NCBI GenBank assembly: GCA_021464415.1
Contig: CM038464.1
Span: 56,781,328 to 56,845,327, forward strand
Direction: 5' to 3'
From: Lonicera japonica
Lineage: Eukaryota; Streptophyta; Magnoliopsida; Dipsacales; Caprifoliaceae
Length of the DNA: 64,000 nucleotides
A program made the position numbers and the translations under genes. The notes under the pieces were generated by a model that saw only the letters and a list, made by a program, of their open reading frames with translations, searched no databases and had not been told where the DNA came from. Positions within the stretch are counted from its first letter, which is position 1. The number at the start of each line of letters is the position of its first letter. This document shows positions 35,420-46,140 of the stretch, piece after piece.

Positions 35420-37344
35420 ACGTGTTCAGATGCCCATGGGATAGTACTGTACGTAGAATCAGAAGTAACTTAACACTCTTATAGAGTTTGAATAGGTTTG
35501 AACGTGATTCAAATCAAATCCAACTTAAAAAGAATGCTGAAAGTCAAAACTAGCACTTTTTCGGCACTTACGTGAATAAATGCCAAAACAACGCCAAATC
35601 AGCCAATTCACTTAGGAAACTAACTCAACTAATTAGAGGATAAAGACCATCCTCAAATCATCCATGTTAGGGTTTTGGTGCAAAAATCCGTGAATTGACG
35701 TTTTACGGTTCTTAATCAAATGGAACTTTTGAGCTAACTTATGGAAACAAGTTTTTAACGCATGCAAAGATAAGAAAATACTCATACATTCAATAGGTGA
35801 TCTATAACCAATGAAAAAAATTATATTCAAACCTAATTTTGGATTAAATTCAAAGATTAATTACGCATCCTTCACTATGGACCCCTAACTAACGATTTAG
35901 CCAGACATGTTCAAATTAAACATGCAAACCAACTTAGAAATCATGAAAAACAGTGGAAACAGAACTAAGAATAAATAAAATCATATTTAAAATTTTTTGG
36001 CTTTGGAATTTCTCAATTTTGATTTAAAACGGAGATTTTACGGCTAAAATAGTAAACAAACACAAAACCGACAAAAATTGAAGAAAAACGACTAAAACCC
36101 TGAAGATTATAGAAAATCAGATTCTTTATGATGCAAAATGAATCACATATGAATAACATTGAATAATGATAAACCATTTGAATATAAAGCGAGAAACAAA
36201 CATTAATTAAAAAAAATCGAAAAACCGACAAAACAGACCTATAAACCCTAGAACCAACCCCTAAAATGAGGATTTAAGATTTATTCCAAAATGTATATGA
36301 TCTCAAACAACTAATATAAGAATAGAAAAGCAAACGAACAATAAAAAGAAATTGAATAAAAATAAAACAGAAAACTAGAATTTACTCGGCACATGATTGA
36401 AACTTGAACTGAAACTGAATTGAATGATGAATTATTGTACCATACACCGATGTTCTAGCCTCCAAATGTAATAAATAAACTAACCTAATAAATATTTTGA
36501 AGAAAAAATAAATCACTCAAAGTTCGATCAACAGACAAGCGTAAAAACTCCTAAGAATGTAATCGATTCTAAATTGTGCGTACTCTAAAATATGAGATAT
36601 ATGACCCTTTATATAGTACAAAAGTGCCTCTAGTCGTGGGTTGGATAATACTTGAAGAAAAGGGTTCGAAAAGAGCCAAAAATCGAAAGTGGGCTAAAAA
36701 CCAAGTCGGGATCGATCGTCATGATTTATATATATATATATATATATTTCTTTTGGCTGCATCTTCTTTCACTTATAACGTTTTGCTTTGAACTCCAATT
36801 GATGCACCGTTTTCGCCTACACGTAGGTAATTTAAGTCTCTATAATTTTATTTTTGGATATTTCTTCAAATTCTCAATTTAAAAAAACTTTGATCAGTTT
36901 CAACTTCAGACTTTTTACGGCAGTTCTCGGTTTTTCTCGAAAACTTTTAGAATTGATTCAATTGAGCTTCTTTCCTCTTGGGATCACTTTTAGACACTTT
37001 CATTCACTTCATTCATGCTTGGAGACTTGCTATTCTCTTCTTGATAGCGCTTTGGGGGGTAGTTTGCAGAGTTTTCTTCGCATCGGGCCTAGGAATGGAT
37101 ATTGACTTTTTCTTCGGACCTTCTTCTTGTGCATTTTTGCTTTCAACCTTCTATCTTGCATACAACCTCAGTTTCTTAACCACTTTAGGCCCACAACATG
37201 GCTTAGTAACACATAAATACAATACAACGCCTTCTTTTCATGCTTAAACTAAATTTACATGCAATTTTCAGTTTTAGACATTAACTATAAGCTAATTGAG
37301 CCTTGTTTATGGGTTTAGAAATGTAATTTCTGGGCTCCATCACA
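35420..37344 (-). mobile_element. Athila 5' LTR and leader
   Basis: The minus-strand LTR starts TGTGATGGAGCCCAGAAATT at 37344 and runs to about 35605, roughly 1.7 kb, the usual size for Athila. It is followed by a degraded Asp-tRNA-type primer site (TTGGCGTTGTTTTGGCA, about 35597-35581) and a short leader before the gag ATG. The short open frames inside are LTR sequence, not genes. The 3' LTR is missing. Confidence 0.65.
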
Positions 37345-37370
37345 AGCACGGAGCTTGAGTCAAGAGATTT

Positions 37371-38911
37371 TGTAGCCACCCTAATCCATGACCCATGCAA
37401 GAACCTTAAAACCATCGGAAAAACACTTTTTTGAATTTAATACTCGCCCAAAACACTAAAAACTGCTTCGAGAAGTGTGTACTTAACAAACCTGTTTCTA
37501 GAGGGCTTTGTCGTGCAATAAACCTATATTCAGTGGGATTTGTCCTGCGACAAATTAGATTATCACACGATAAACCTTCATTTATCGAATGACAAGCTCT
37601 TCTGACCCAGACCATCCACTCCTTGACACATCAATCTGTCAGGGACAACACTTCAACCGTTTGTCGCGCGACACTTGGGTGTGTGTCGCACGACATTTTC
37701 ACTTTGGTGGAGAATGTCGCGCGACAAACTCTCCTGAGCAATATAAATAAGCCAACACCCCAAGGGTTTAAAGACGGCAACTTTGCTTGGGAAAAAGACA
37801 CTATCTCTCTCTAAAACATCAAGTTTTTATCAAGGTTCTAGTTATTATCGTCTAATTCTCGAGGAATCTCCGAGTTCTCAATACTCGACGTCTTGTATTT
37901 TATAGTCAAATTCTCACCTATATCTGGAGAAGAAAAGCTAAAATCGGCCGGATTATCTTCTGTTGTATTATATTTTCTCTATTTTCTTTCTTATATATAT
38001 TGTCGGGAAAGCAAATAAAGTTTCTTCTACTATTTAAATTTATATATCTGCGTACTTTCTACTTTCTAATTGAATAAACTTATTATTAAGATACAAATAA
38101 TTTACTGTTTTCAAAACCAAAAACCATGATAAAACTGTTTTTACAAAATCAAAAAAAAGTAAGTACATTATCATTTGGACAAAACTAACTTTTCAAAACT
38201 TGGAACAATAAAACCTACTTAAGGATTAAAAATTGGGTATGTCATGTCTCCCATATGAATTGGGATATACTTGATATACTCTCGTCAAGAGTACAAATCC
38301 ATATTAAATCAATTCCGATCAAAGATCCGATCTTTTTTCTAAATAATCAAAATTAACATTATTATATGAGGAAACAATATTATAATATATTTTTGAAATC
38401 TCAAAACTATAAACTTTGTCATTAGTATTTCATTTATTATAAAACCAAAAACATCGGATCACGGAATACAAGACTTTTATCCCCTTTCCCATTTTTCGTA
38501 AAATTAGGTTTTTTTATAAAATTACTTTAGGAAAGTAGTATACTTCTTAGTAAAGGCATCCAATTTTTTTAACAAAGAATAAACCTATAAAGCCACTAGA
38601 GACTGAAAAGGCGGAATGGGTGCTTAACACCTTCCCAAACCGTAACATAGTTCCCGAACCCTATAGAATCCCAGTTTCGTAGACAAAACTTGTGAGGATA
38701 AGGCTTGCTTTGGCCTTTACCTCTACACGGACTTTTTGTATGTTTTTTCGTAAAACATGCTGGCAACTCTGAACGAACCCACTTGCATTTAGAAATAAAA
38801 AATAGAATTTATCTCTATATCGAAGCAAATGAAACAACGAAACACGTTCTGATGATTAAGACCCAAAAACTAGGGATTGAGATCCGAGGGTCGCATTTGC
38901 GGACTCTCACA
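37371..38911 (+). mobile_element. 3' LTR of Tat element C
   Basis: Begins TGTAGCCACCCTAATCCATG, clearly related to the start of A's LTR (TGTAGACACCCC) and B's LTR (TGTGAACACCCC), and ends GCGGACTCTCACA. Just upstream, CTTGAGTCAAGAGA resembles the purine-rich tract before A's LTR. Seven TGTCGCGCGACA-type motifs (37508-37735) precede a TATAAATA at about 37741. The body aligns with 29490-30528 and with the reverse of 42660-44203. Confidence 0.82.
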
Positions 38912-39199
38912 GGAAGTATAATGCATCAGAATGTGAGGTTAACACACACACACACATATGTAAGGAACAATAAGAGTATTTAGCTCATCGTCAACCGCAC
39001 AGACACAACCCACAATGCATTGGTACGTGAGGTTAACATACATATAAGAAATCATCTTCGTGGAGGTTGCAAGAAAGTATAATGCATCAGAATCTTAGGC
39101 TAACATATATATAAAGAACAATAAGAGTATTTAGCTGGCTGTCAGCTGCACGGATATGAACCACAATATTTCACATCACGTGGTAGTGGTCATGGTTTT
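38912..39199. repeat. two-copy tandem duplication, about 160 bp
   Basis: AAGTATAATGCATCAGAAT, GGTTAACA and GGAACAATAAGAGTATTTAG occur at 38914-39010 and again at 39072-39170, separated by (CA)n/(TA)n variants. No coding. Confidence 0.6.
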
Positions 39200-39337
39200 G
39201 CTCTGATACCATATGTAATCACCTAGCTTCTCCACCATAATAACTAGCTCAAGTTGCAAATTAGGGTCATTTTTTCCACATATATACCAAGGATCTTCCT
39301 ATTACATTATCGATGTGAGATATTTTGGATCTTTACA
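39200..39337 (-). mobile_element. short LTR with PBS (TRIM-like)
   Basis: On the minus strand a 124-bp segment begins TGTAAAGATCCAAAATATCT and ends GGTGATTACA. It is followed two bases later by TGGTATCAGAGC, a full match to the Met-tRNA primer binding site. The small LTR size and lack of coding suggest a TRIM-type element or its 5' end. Confidence 0.55.
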
Positions 39338-40404
39338 TATATGGATTTGTGTTCCCTGAGTTGACGTTTTTAATTTAAACATGTTATACGGGTTGATACT
39401 GAGTTACGCGAGTTAACCTAACCCGACCTATTTACTAAGCGTGTTAAGTGAGTCGATCAAAATTTTAACACAACTCTGTTTAAGCTTGACCATTGCCCTT
39501 TATTTCCGTTTTAGGTTAAAGTCGTATTATCGTGTCTTGTCACAAATTTCCAACCCTAACCACATGTATTTATTGGGTTTTGAATTCGGAACGTATCACA
39601 ACAAATGCTCAGTAGGAAAAATCCAGAAGATTATCTCTTGTGGTTACAATGATGTATTTAGGCCCATCATTAATAGAGCTATATGATTGAGGTTTGAAGT
39701 TGTTCATGCTTAGTCCATTTTATTTTGAGTACGCTCGAGTTCAGCCCAAATTAAAACTCACCGTATATACTCAAACTCAACTCATAATTTACAACGAGTT
39801 TCGTGCTAAGTTCGGGCTAGCTCATAAAATTAATAAGTATAGTCTAAAAGTTTCAAAAGTACTATGTAATACTTATTTAGCGTAGTCTAGACCATAATAG
39901 GAAAAATCCAAAATATTCTAAACAATATTTAAATTCAAAAATACAACTGCATAAAATTCTAATGACAATGGTGTATTGCATGTGGTTGAGGTTTTAACTT
40001 TAAGGAAAGTTGATTGATTTAATAAAAACAAGTTACATGACCTATTACAAGAAGCCGCTTCTACTTCGAGTTAAGCACTTTAAATTCAAGCTTGGATCAA
40101 AATTTATTTCAGACGTAAAATTTCATTCACACTCGGTCTAATGCAAACTCAATTAAAACTAGATCCTTAATTAAGCTCGGACCGAGTTCGGCGCGGGTTA
40201 GGGTTTTGCCTATTAAAAACCCGACCCGACTTAACCCGCTTACCTATATATAAATATATTAATATAAAAATTATATATATAGTATTTATTTTTTAAAAAA
40301 AAACTAGACATATTTTTACCAAATGTGGGCCGATAGATCGATAGATCATACACATTAACACATTTTTATATACATTAATATATTAACATCTCCCTTTTTT
40401 TATT

Positions 40405-40466
<62 letters not shown>

Positions 40467-41744
40467 TTGGGACGGGGCGGGCGGGGCGGGTCTCCTAGAC
40501 ATGCTTGTGCCCAGGTTTGGGTTTTAAAGAAAAAAATCCATCTCCGATTCGAGGCAGGTTTGGGGCGGGCTATTGTACATACGGGTCGGGTTTGGTAATG
40601 ACCAAACCCGCCCCATACCCGACCTGTTTCCATTCCTAACCAAATAGGTGGGCTTTGGTCCGACTCAGCCAATTCACATGCCTTCAATTCATGTATTACT
40701 AATTAATACATTAATTAATCAACTAAAACCGACTCGGCCAATTCACATACCTTCATGTATTACTAATACATTAATTAATTAACTAAAAAGTGTTGTGTAG
40801 TGGTAAGAAAGATGTTTTGAACTCTAAAGTTAATTGTTTGAGTACTACATAAGTTTGACTCCCGAAGACAATAATTGTAACAAAGACAACCTCAATTTTT
40901 GAGCAATCGAAAATTATTCGTAACTCGATGTATCATTTGTTAGGCTAGTTTGATTGCAAGGTAGAAAAGGAAAATAAATTGGGTTAGTTTTGGTGATAAG
41001 ATGGAAAATAAGTTGAGTGATGATGTGATATCCTCTTGATTTTTAAGTTTTTTCATGAAGAAAATTTCTTAGCTTGGTGGTGAGTGAAAATTTTCCATCA
41101 AAAATATTGAAGGATGGGGATATATACTTATAAAATAAGTAATATCTATCACCTTATTTTCTATCTTTTCACACAAATTAACTAAATTTATTTTTCTTTT
41201 TCATCTTTACAATCAAACAGAGCGTTAGTGTTCGAATTATTTTACAAGGAATGGTAAAACAATGGAAATACGAGGAAAAATTCTCATAAAATTTACTAGT
41301 GCTGGTCTACTATATATGAAACTAGCTATAAGCCATTGTGCTCAAGTGCTCCACCAAGAAATACTTGATATAGGAGGAGCATTAAATCCGCCTCAATCAA
41401 ATCATTGCCATTGAATATATAGTTTACAATAAGCACAAATAACAAGAAGTTTATTAATAAATAAGGGTAATTAGCAAAAATGACCCTTGAAATTTAACAC
41501 AATTTTCTCGCTCGTCCCTAGAGTTTAATTTCGGTTGAAACATTCTTAAAGTTCCTAATTTGTCCCTCGCTTGCCAAAATTGGATGCCGCATTAAAAATT
41601 TGAACTGAAAACCTCTGAGAATAATCCCTAAAGTTTGAAATTTGTCCCTTCACGTGTGTTTTCTGTCCAAGTTTTTAACGGTAATGGAAACATTTTTTCA
41701 CTTATTCGTTTTTAACTCTTGGTTAAATTGATCGATCATTGTTA
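39338..41744. other. AT-rich spacer with (AAT)n microsatellite
   Basis: Contains (AAT)n at 40406-40466 and a GC-rich dispersed repeat at 40470-40640 (CGGGGCGGGTCTCC, CGGGTCGGGTTTGG). AT-rich unique-looking sequence lies either side. No supportable gene. Confidence 0.5.
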
Positions 41745-42525
41745 CTTCTTGATGAAGAACCAAAGTTGTTTCCTTTTCCTTGAAAGCTTTTCCTCTTGGC
41801 TAGAAATTTCATGAATTTTCTAAAAAGAAGAGCCATGTCTTCATCACCTCCCATTACTCCTCATCATCCTCTCGTTGACTTGCTTTGAAAGCTAGAGTCT
41901 CTTTGGCTTTTGTATTAACGTCTTCTTCTCTTTTTAATTCTTTCTCGTGGGTTTTGAGAGAACCCGCGAGTTCATCCTTGCTAAGGGTTTTGAGGTTTTT
42001 GGCTTCTTGAATGGCCGTGACTTTCGGTCTCCATTTATTGGGGAAAGTTTTAAGGATCTTTCGAATCTTGTCCTCATTAGATTAAACCCTACCAAGAAGA
42101 TCTAAAGCATTAGTGATAATAGAGAATCTACTATACATAGAAGCAAGAGATTCATTTGACTCCATTTTGAATAGTTCATAATTATGAACAAGCATATCAA
42201 TATTGTCATATTTAACTTGTGAGGTTCCCTCATGAGCAACCTCTAGTTTATCCCAAATTTCTTTGGCAGTTTTACAACTAGAAATTTTGTTGTATTCGTC
42301 CATGGTCAATGCACAATGTAGAGAGTTTAAAGCTTCAGCATTGAATTGGATTTTTTTAATTCCATGCACATCATATTCGGAGATGAACTTAGGGAGAACA
42401 TTTCCCCTTTCATCGATTTTGGTAATCTCATAGGGTCCAATAAGTGTGAACCTCCATTGTTCTAAGTCACTAGCTTATAGAAAAATACTCATACGATTTT
42501 TCCAATAACTATAATTTTTGCCATC
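41745..42525 (-). pseudogene. Ty1/Copia gag (UBN2) fragment, host of element A
   Basis: The minus strand from 42525 reads DGKNYSYWKNRM, then IDERGNVLPKFISEYD, SCKTAKEIWDKLEVAHEGTS and MYSRFSIITNALDLLG, followed by the conserved SNEDKIRKILKTFPNKWRPK region. This is the UBN2/gag-polypeptide signature of Copia Gag. Stops at 42479-42477 and 42084-42082 show decay. The reading begins abruptly at the DG of the normal F-D-G-N-Y motif, exactly where element A's LTR ends, so A inserted into this gag. Confidence 0.82.
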
Positions 42526-44203
42526 TGTGAGAACCCGGGTCCTCGACGCCCGGGGGTCCTCTTGAGCGGCGATTCCGTTGTTGCTTTGAAAATCGATTTT
42601 GAAAAGAATAAGAGTCGCCAGTTTGTTTTACTAAACAAACAAAAAGGTTTGTGTAAAAGAGACGTATTTATGGATGTGAGAATCCGCAAATGAGACCCCC
42701 GGGTCTCGCTCCCGTTTGTTGGGCGTCTGGAACGTCGGAACGGATCCCGTCGTTCCATTTGCTTCGATCGGTGTGTTGATAATTCATATCGTGTGTCCCT
42801 CTATCCTATTTCTAGATGCAGGAGGGTTCGTTCAGAGTCGCTAGTACGTTTTACGAGAAAACATACAAAATGGTTGTGTAAGAGGAAATGCTACATATAA
42901 GCCTTTCTTTACACATTTGTCTGCGAAACCAGGATTCTATAGGGTTCGGAAACTATGTTACGGTTTGGGAAGGTGTTAAGCACCCATTCCTCCCTTTCGG
43001 TCTCTAGTGGTCTTATACGTTTATTTTATGTTGAAAAACTTGGATGCTTTTACTGACAGTCTACTACTTTCCAAGTGAGAAAACCCTAGTTTCTGAGAAA
43101 AGCGGGGAAAGGGATAAAAACCTTTGTGTTCCGAGATCCGATGTTTATTATTGTTGAAAGATGTAAATACAAATAACAGAACCTTTTATTTTGAAAGAGT
43201 GTCCCGTATTATTTCCTCAGATAATGACGGTTTTCTCGTGTTGTGATTACTTTTGTAAAAGTTCGGATTTTGTATCGGGACTACTTTAATATGGAACTAG
43301 AACTCTTTGAGGGGAGTTTTATCAGACACGTCTTAGTCTATAAAAAAGACAGGACATGTTGATTTTAATTCTTAGATAAGTCTTATCAGTCCGGGTTTTA
43401 AAAACAGAATTTTATCCGGATGATAATGTACTTATTCTTCTGATTTTGAAGATGGTTTTATCAGGGTCTTTTGTTTTAAAAACAGTAGACTACTTTGTAA
43501 CTTGGCAATAAGTTTATTCAAATAAAACGTGGACTGAACAACAGAAGTAAAACAAGTACACAGATATATAATTTAAATACTAAAAGATATTTTTTTAGCT
43601 TCCCGACGAGAATAATAATAAGAAAGAAAATAAGATGCGGCAGAAAGATCTCCGGTGATAATGATCTTTTCCTTCTTCAAATATTTTCGAGAGTTCAATT
43701 CCAGAGACGGGACACGTCGAGTGTCGTGAATAGATTCGATAATTCCTCGGAAATAAGATTACAATAGAAAATACTTGACGAAAGACTGGAAAATCAGATA
43801 TAAGCCAATAATTCTTCGAATCCCAGTTACTGTCCTTGAACCCTTGGGGTGTTGGCCTATTTATAGTGCGGGGAAGAGTATGTCGCGCGACACTTCCCCA
43901 AAAGGGGCATATGTCGGCGACAAACGGCTGAAGTGATGTCTCTGACAGACTGATTTGTCAGAGAGTGGATGGTCGGGGTCAGAGGGGTTTGTCGTGCGAC
44001 ATAGGAGTGATTGTCGCGCGACATACCAGTGATTGTCGCGTGACACACTGATATGTCGTGCGACAATCCCACTTAAAAATAGGTCTGTTGGCCAACAAAC
44101 CCTTTCGGGGTAGTTTCGGGTGCTTGGTTGGATCCCGGACTCCAAAAACAGTAGTTCTCGTAGGTCGTTAGGGTTCTTGCGGGGGTCACGGATCGGGGTG
44201 TCT
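42526..44203 (-). mobile_element. 3' LTR of element A
   Basis: 1,678 bp. On the minus strand it begins TGTAGACACCCCGATCC (44203) and ends GGTTCTCACA (42526). The upstream purine-rich GAGAGGGTC (44204-44213) is the likely polypurine tract. It shares its body with the LTRs at 29490-30528 and 37371-38911. The left flank is Copia gag; the matching target duplication lies outside the window. Confidence 0.82.
43857..44065 (-). promoter_or_regulatory. LTR promoter of A: TATA box plus six palindromes
   Basis: The minus-strand TATA box CTATAAATAGG lies at 43857-43866. Upstream are six TGTCGCGCGACA-type palindromes at 43881-43892, 43912-43922 (short), 43990-44001, 44012-44023, 44034-44045 and 44054-44065. 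Variation is confined mostly to the central CGCG (CGTG, GG). The same motif precedes both antisense genes of A. Confidence 0.8.
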
Positions 44204-44388
44204 ACAGACCCTCTCGAATCAAGTTTCTTGCTTGCAAGGAATTGAGGCGACTGGAAGAGACCGTAATCCATGGCTCCCGCAAGAACTCTAAGGAAGTGTG
44301 TGTATGCAAAAAGTGTTCGTGAGTGCCTCCGGAGAGGGCTTTTGTTACCTCATTGCCTCTTTCGAGGACTTTTATTTTGCTCCACTTG

Positions 44389-44950
44389 CCTCAGATGGGA
44401 GGACTACCATTGCTCCACTAGCCTCAGATCGGAGGACTACCATTGCTGCACTGTGCCTCTCGGGGGGGGGGGGCTTTCGATCTTCTCGCCTCAGGTGGGA
44501 GGACTACCATTGCTACACTGTGCCTCTCTGGGAGGGCTTTTGATCTTCTCGCCTCGGGTGGGAGGACTACCATTGCTACACTGTGCCTCTCTGGGAGGGC
44601 TTTTGATCTTCTCGCCTCGGGTGGGAGGACTACCATTGCTACACTGTGCCTCTCTGGGAGGGTGCCTCTCTGGGATGACTACCATTGCTACACTTTTGAT
44701 CTTTTGATTCTCGCCTCGGGTGGGAGGACTACCATTGCTACACTGTGCCTCTCTGGGAGGGCTTTTGATCTTCTCGCCTCAGGTGGGAGGACTACCATTG
44801 CTACATTGTGCCTCTCTGGAGGGCTTTCGATCTTCTCGCCTCAGGTGGGAGGACTACCATTGCTCCACTGTGCCTCTCTGGGAGGGCTTCGCCTCAGGTG
44901 GGAGGACTACCATTGCTACACTGTGCCTCTCTGGGAGGGCTTTTGATCTA
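44389..44950. repeat. 63-bp tandem repeat array
   Basis: About nine units of GCCTCAGGTGGGAGGACTAC + CATTGCTACACTGTGCCTCT + CTGGGAGGGCTTTTGATCTT, some truncated or fused. 63 bp is 21 codons, so several frames stay open on both strands without being genes. Tandem repeats in the region just upstream of the 3' LTR are known for Tat-lineage elements such as Ogre. From 44951 to 45918 there is pyrimidine-rich sequence with more decayed 'gcctctgg.gagggct' units and no gene. Confidence 0.88.
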
Positions 44951-45918
44951 TAAAAAGGAAAGGAAAATTGCCTCTGGGAGGGCTTTTTGTGAGTATTTTT
45001 GCCTCTGGAGAGGGCTTGTGCTTGTGTTTTTGTTTTTGGTGAGGGTTTTGTGTTTGTGATTTGCCTCTGGCGAGGGCTTGTTTTGCACTCTGGTGAATTT
45101 GATGCCTCTCTTAGACTGCTAGAGTGAGAGAGAGAATTTTGTGCGAGGGTGAAAGGAGCTCCTCGGGGTTTAATCTTTATCTGGATGTCCGTTTTCCTGT
45201 ATCTTTCTGAATTTTACTCTCATGTTTTCCTCGAGTGAAGATACTTCTCTCAGAAGGCAGTTTTCGGAATTTTTTTTGCTCTCCGCAGAGTGATGATTCA
45301 AGGTTTTCCAAACCAACTCTTCTGTATCGTGCTGAAAAGAAAATTTGTTTGAAAGTTCAATCTCGGATCTCTGTTTTCTCCTTAGTTTTCTCTTTTGGTG
45401 GGCCCACATCGTTTTCTGTTTTTCGATGTCCTTATTTCTCCCTCTTTTGGGAAAGACTTTTCCTGGCCTTCTCTGTTTTTTATCAGGAGTCTTTTTATCC
45501 CTTTGTCGTGATCAGGAGCCTTACTCACCCAAAACGAAGCCCTGAGCCGGTTTTGGCCTAGCTGTCACTTTTGGTGTGGCTCTCCCTGTCACTCTGTATT
45601 TTTGTTTCTCTCGCTCGCTCTGGGCGCTCATGCGGGCTCTTTCTCTTTTCTACTCTTTCAATTTTTTCTTATTCTCGTCTTATCTCGATATTTTTCTCTT
45701 TCTCATTGATGGTCTTGGTCCTTCTTTGGGAGATCAGAGACTACTTTAACCGTTGTTTTTCGTCCTCGCTTTTTCGGAGAGATGATTTGGAAGTTCTCCT
45801 CGAATTTTCATCCTGGGTGCGCGGTTTTTTAGCAATTTTTTGAAAACTGCTTCTCTGAAGTACCCCTGTAGGAGATAAAATGAGACAAAGATAAAAAAAA
45901 TCAGGGGAGGGGTAAATG

Positions 45919-46002
45919 TGTCGCGCAACACTTCGGTGTCGGGGATCTTTGTCGCGCGACAATGTGCCCATTTGTCGTGCGACAAACAGCTTCACTATAT
46001 AA
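45919..46002 (+). promoter_or_regulatory. promoter of antisense PMD gene (A)
   Basis: Three motif copies, TGTCGCGCAACA (45919-45930), TTGTCGCGCGACAA (45949-45962) and TTGTCGTGCGACAA (45972-45985), are followed by TATATAA at 45996-46002. The ATG is 139 bp further on at 46141. This matches the layout in the LTR promoter and in the DUF7745 promoter of the same element. Confidence 0.78.
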
Positions 46003-46140
46003 GTCCCTTGCTGAGCTCATTCCACCTCATTATCTCCTTTCTCTTTCTCTCTCTAGCTCTCCTTCTCCCTTCTCTCAAGCGCGGAAGCCCTGCCACTTTC
46101 TGACTTTTTCGATTTTTCTCCCTACTCTCTATATACACAG

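Noticed and set aside
36013..37247. Short open frames on both strands.
   Set aside because: They lie inside the Athila LTR and have no family signature.
40400..40687. Minus-strand frame with a leucine run.
   Set aside because: It is the translation of an (AAT)n microsatellite plus a GC-rich dispersed repeat.
44270..44953. Several long overlapping open frames on both strands, apparently a repetitive protein.
   Set aside because: They are produced by the 63-bp tandem repeat (a multiple of three), are open in several frames at once, and show no domain or promoter.
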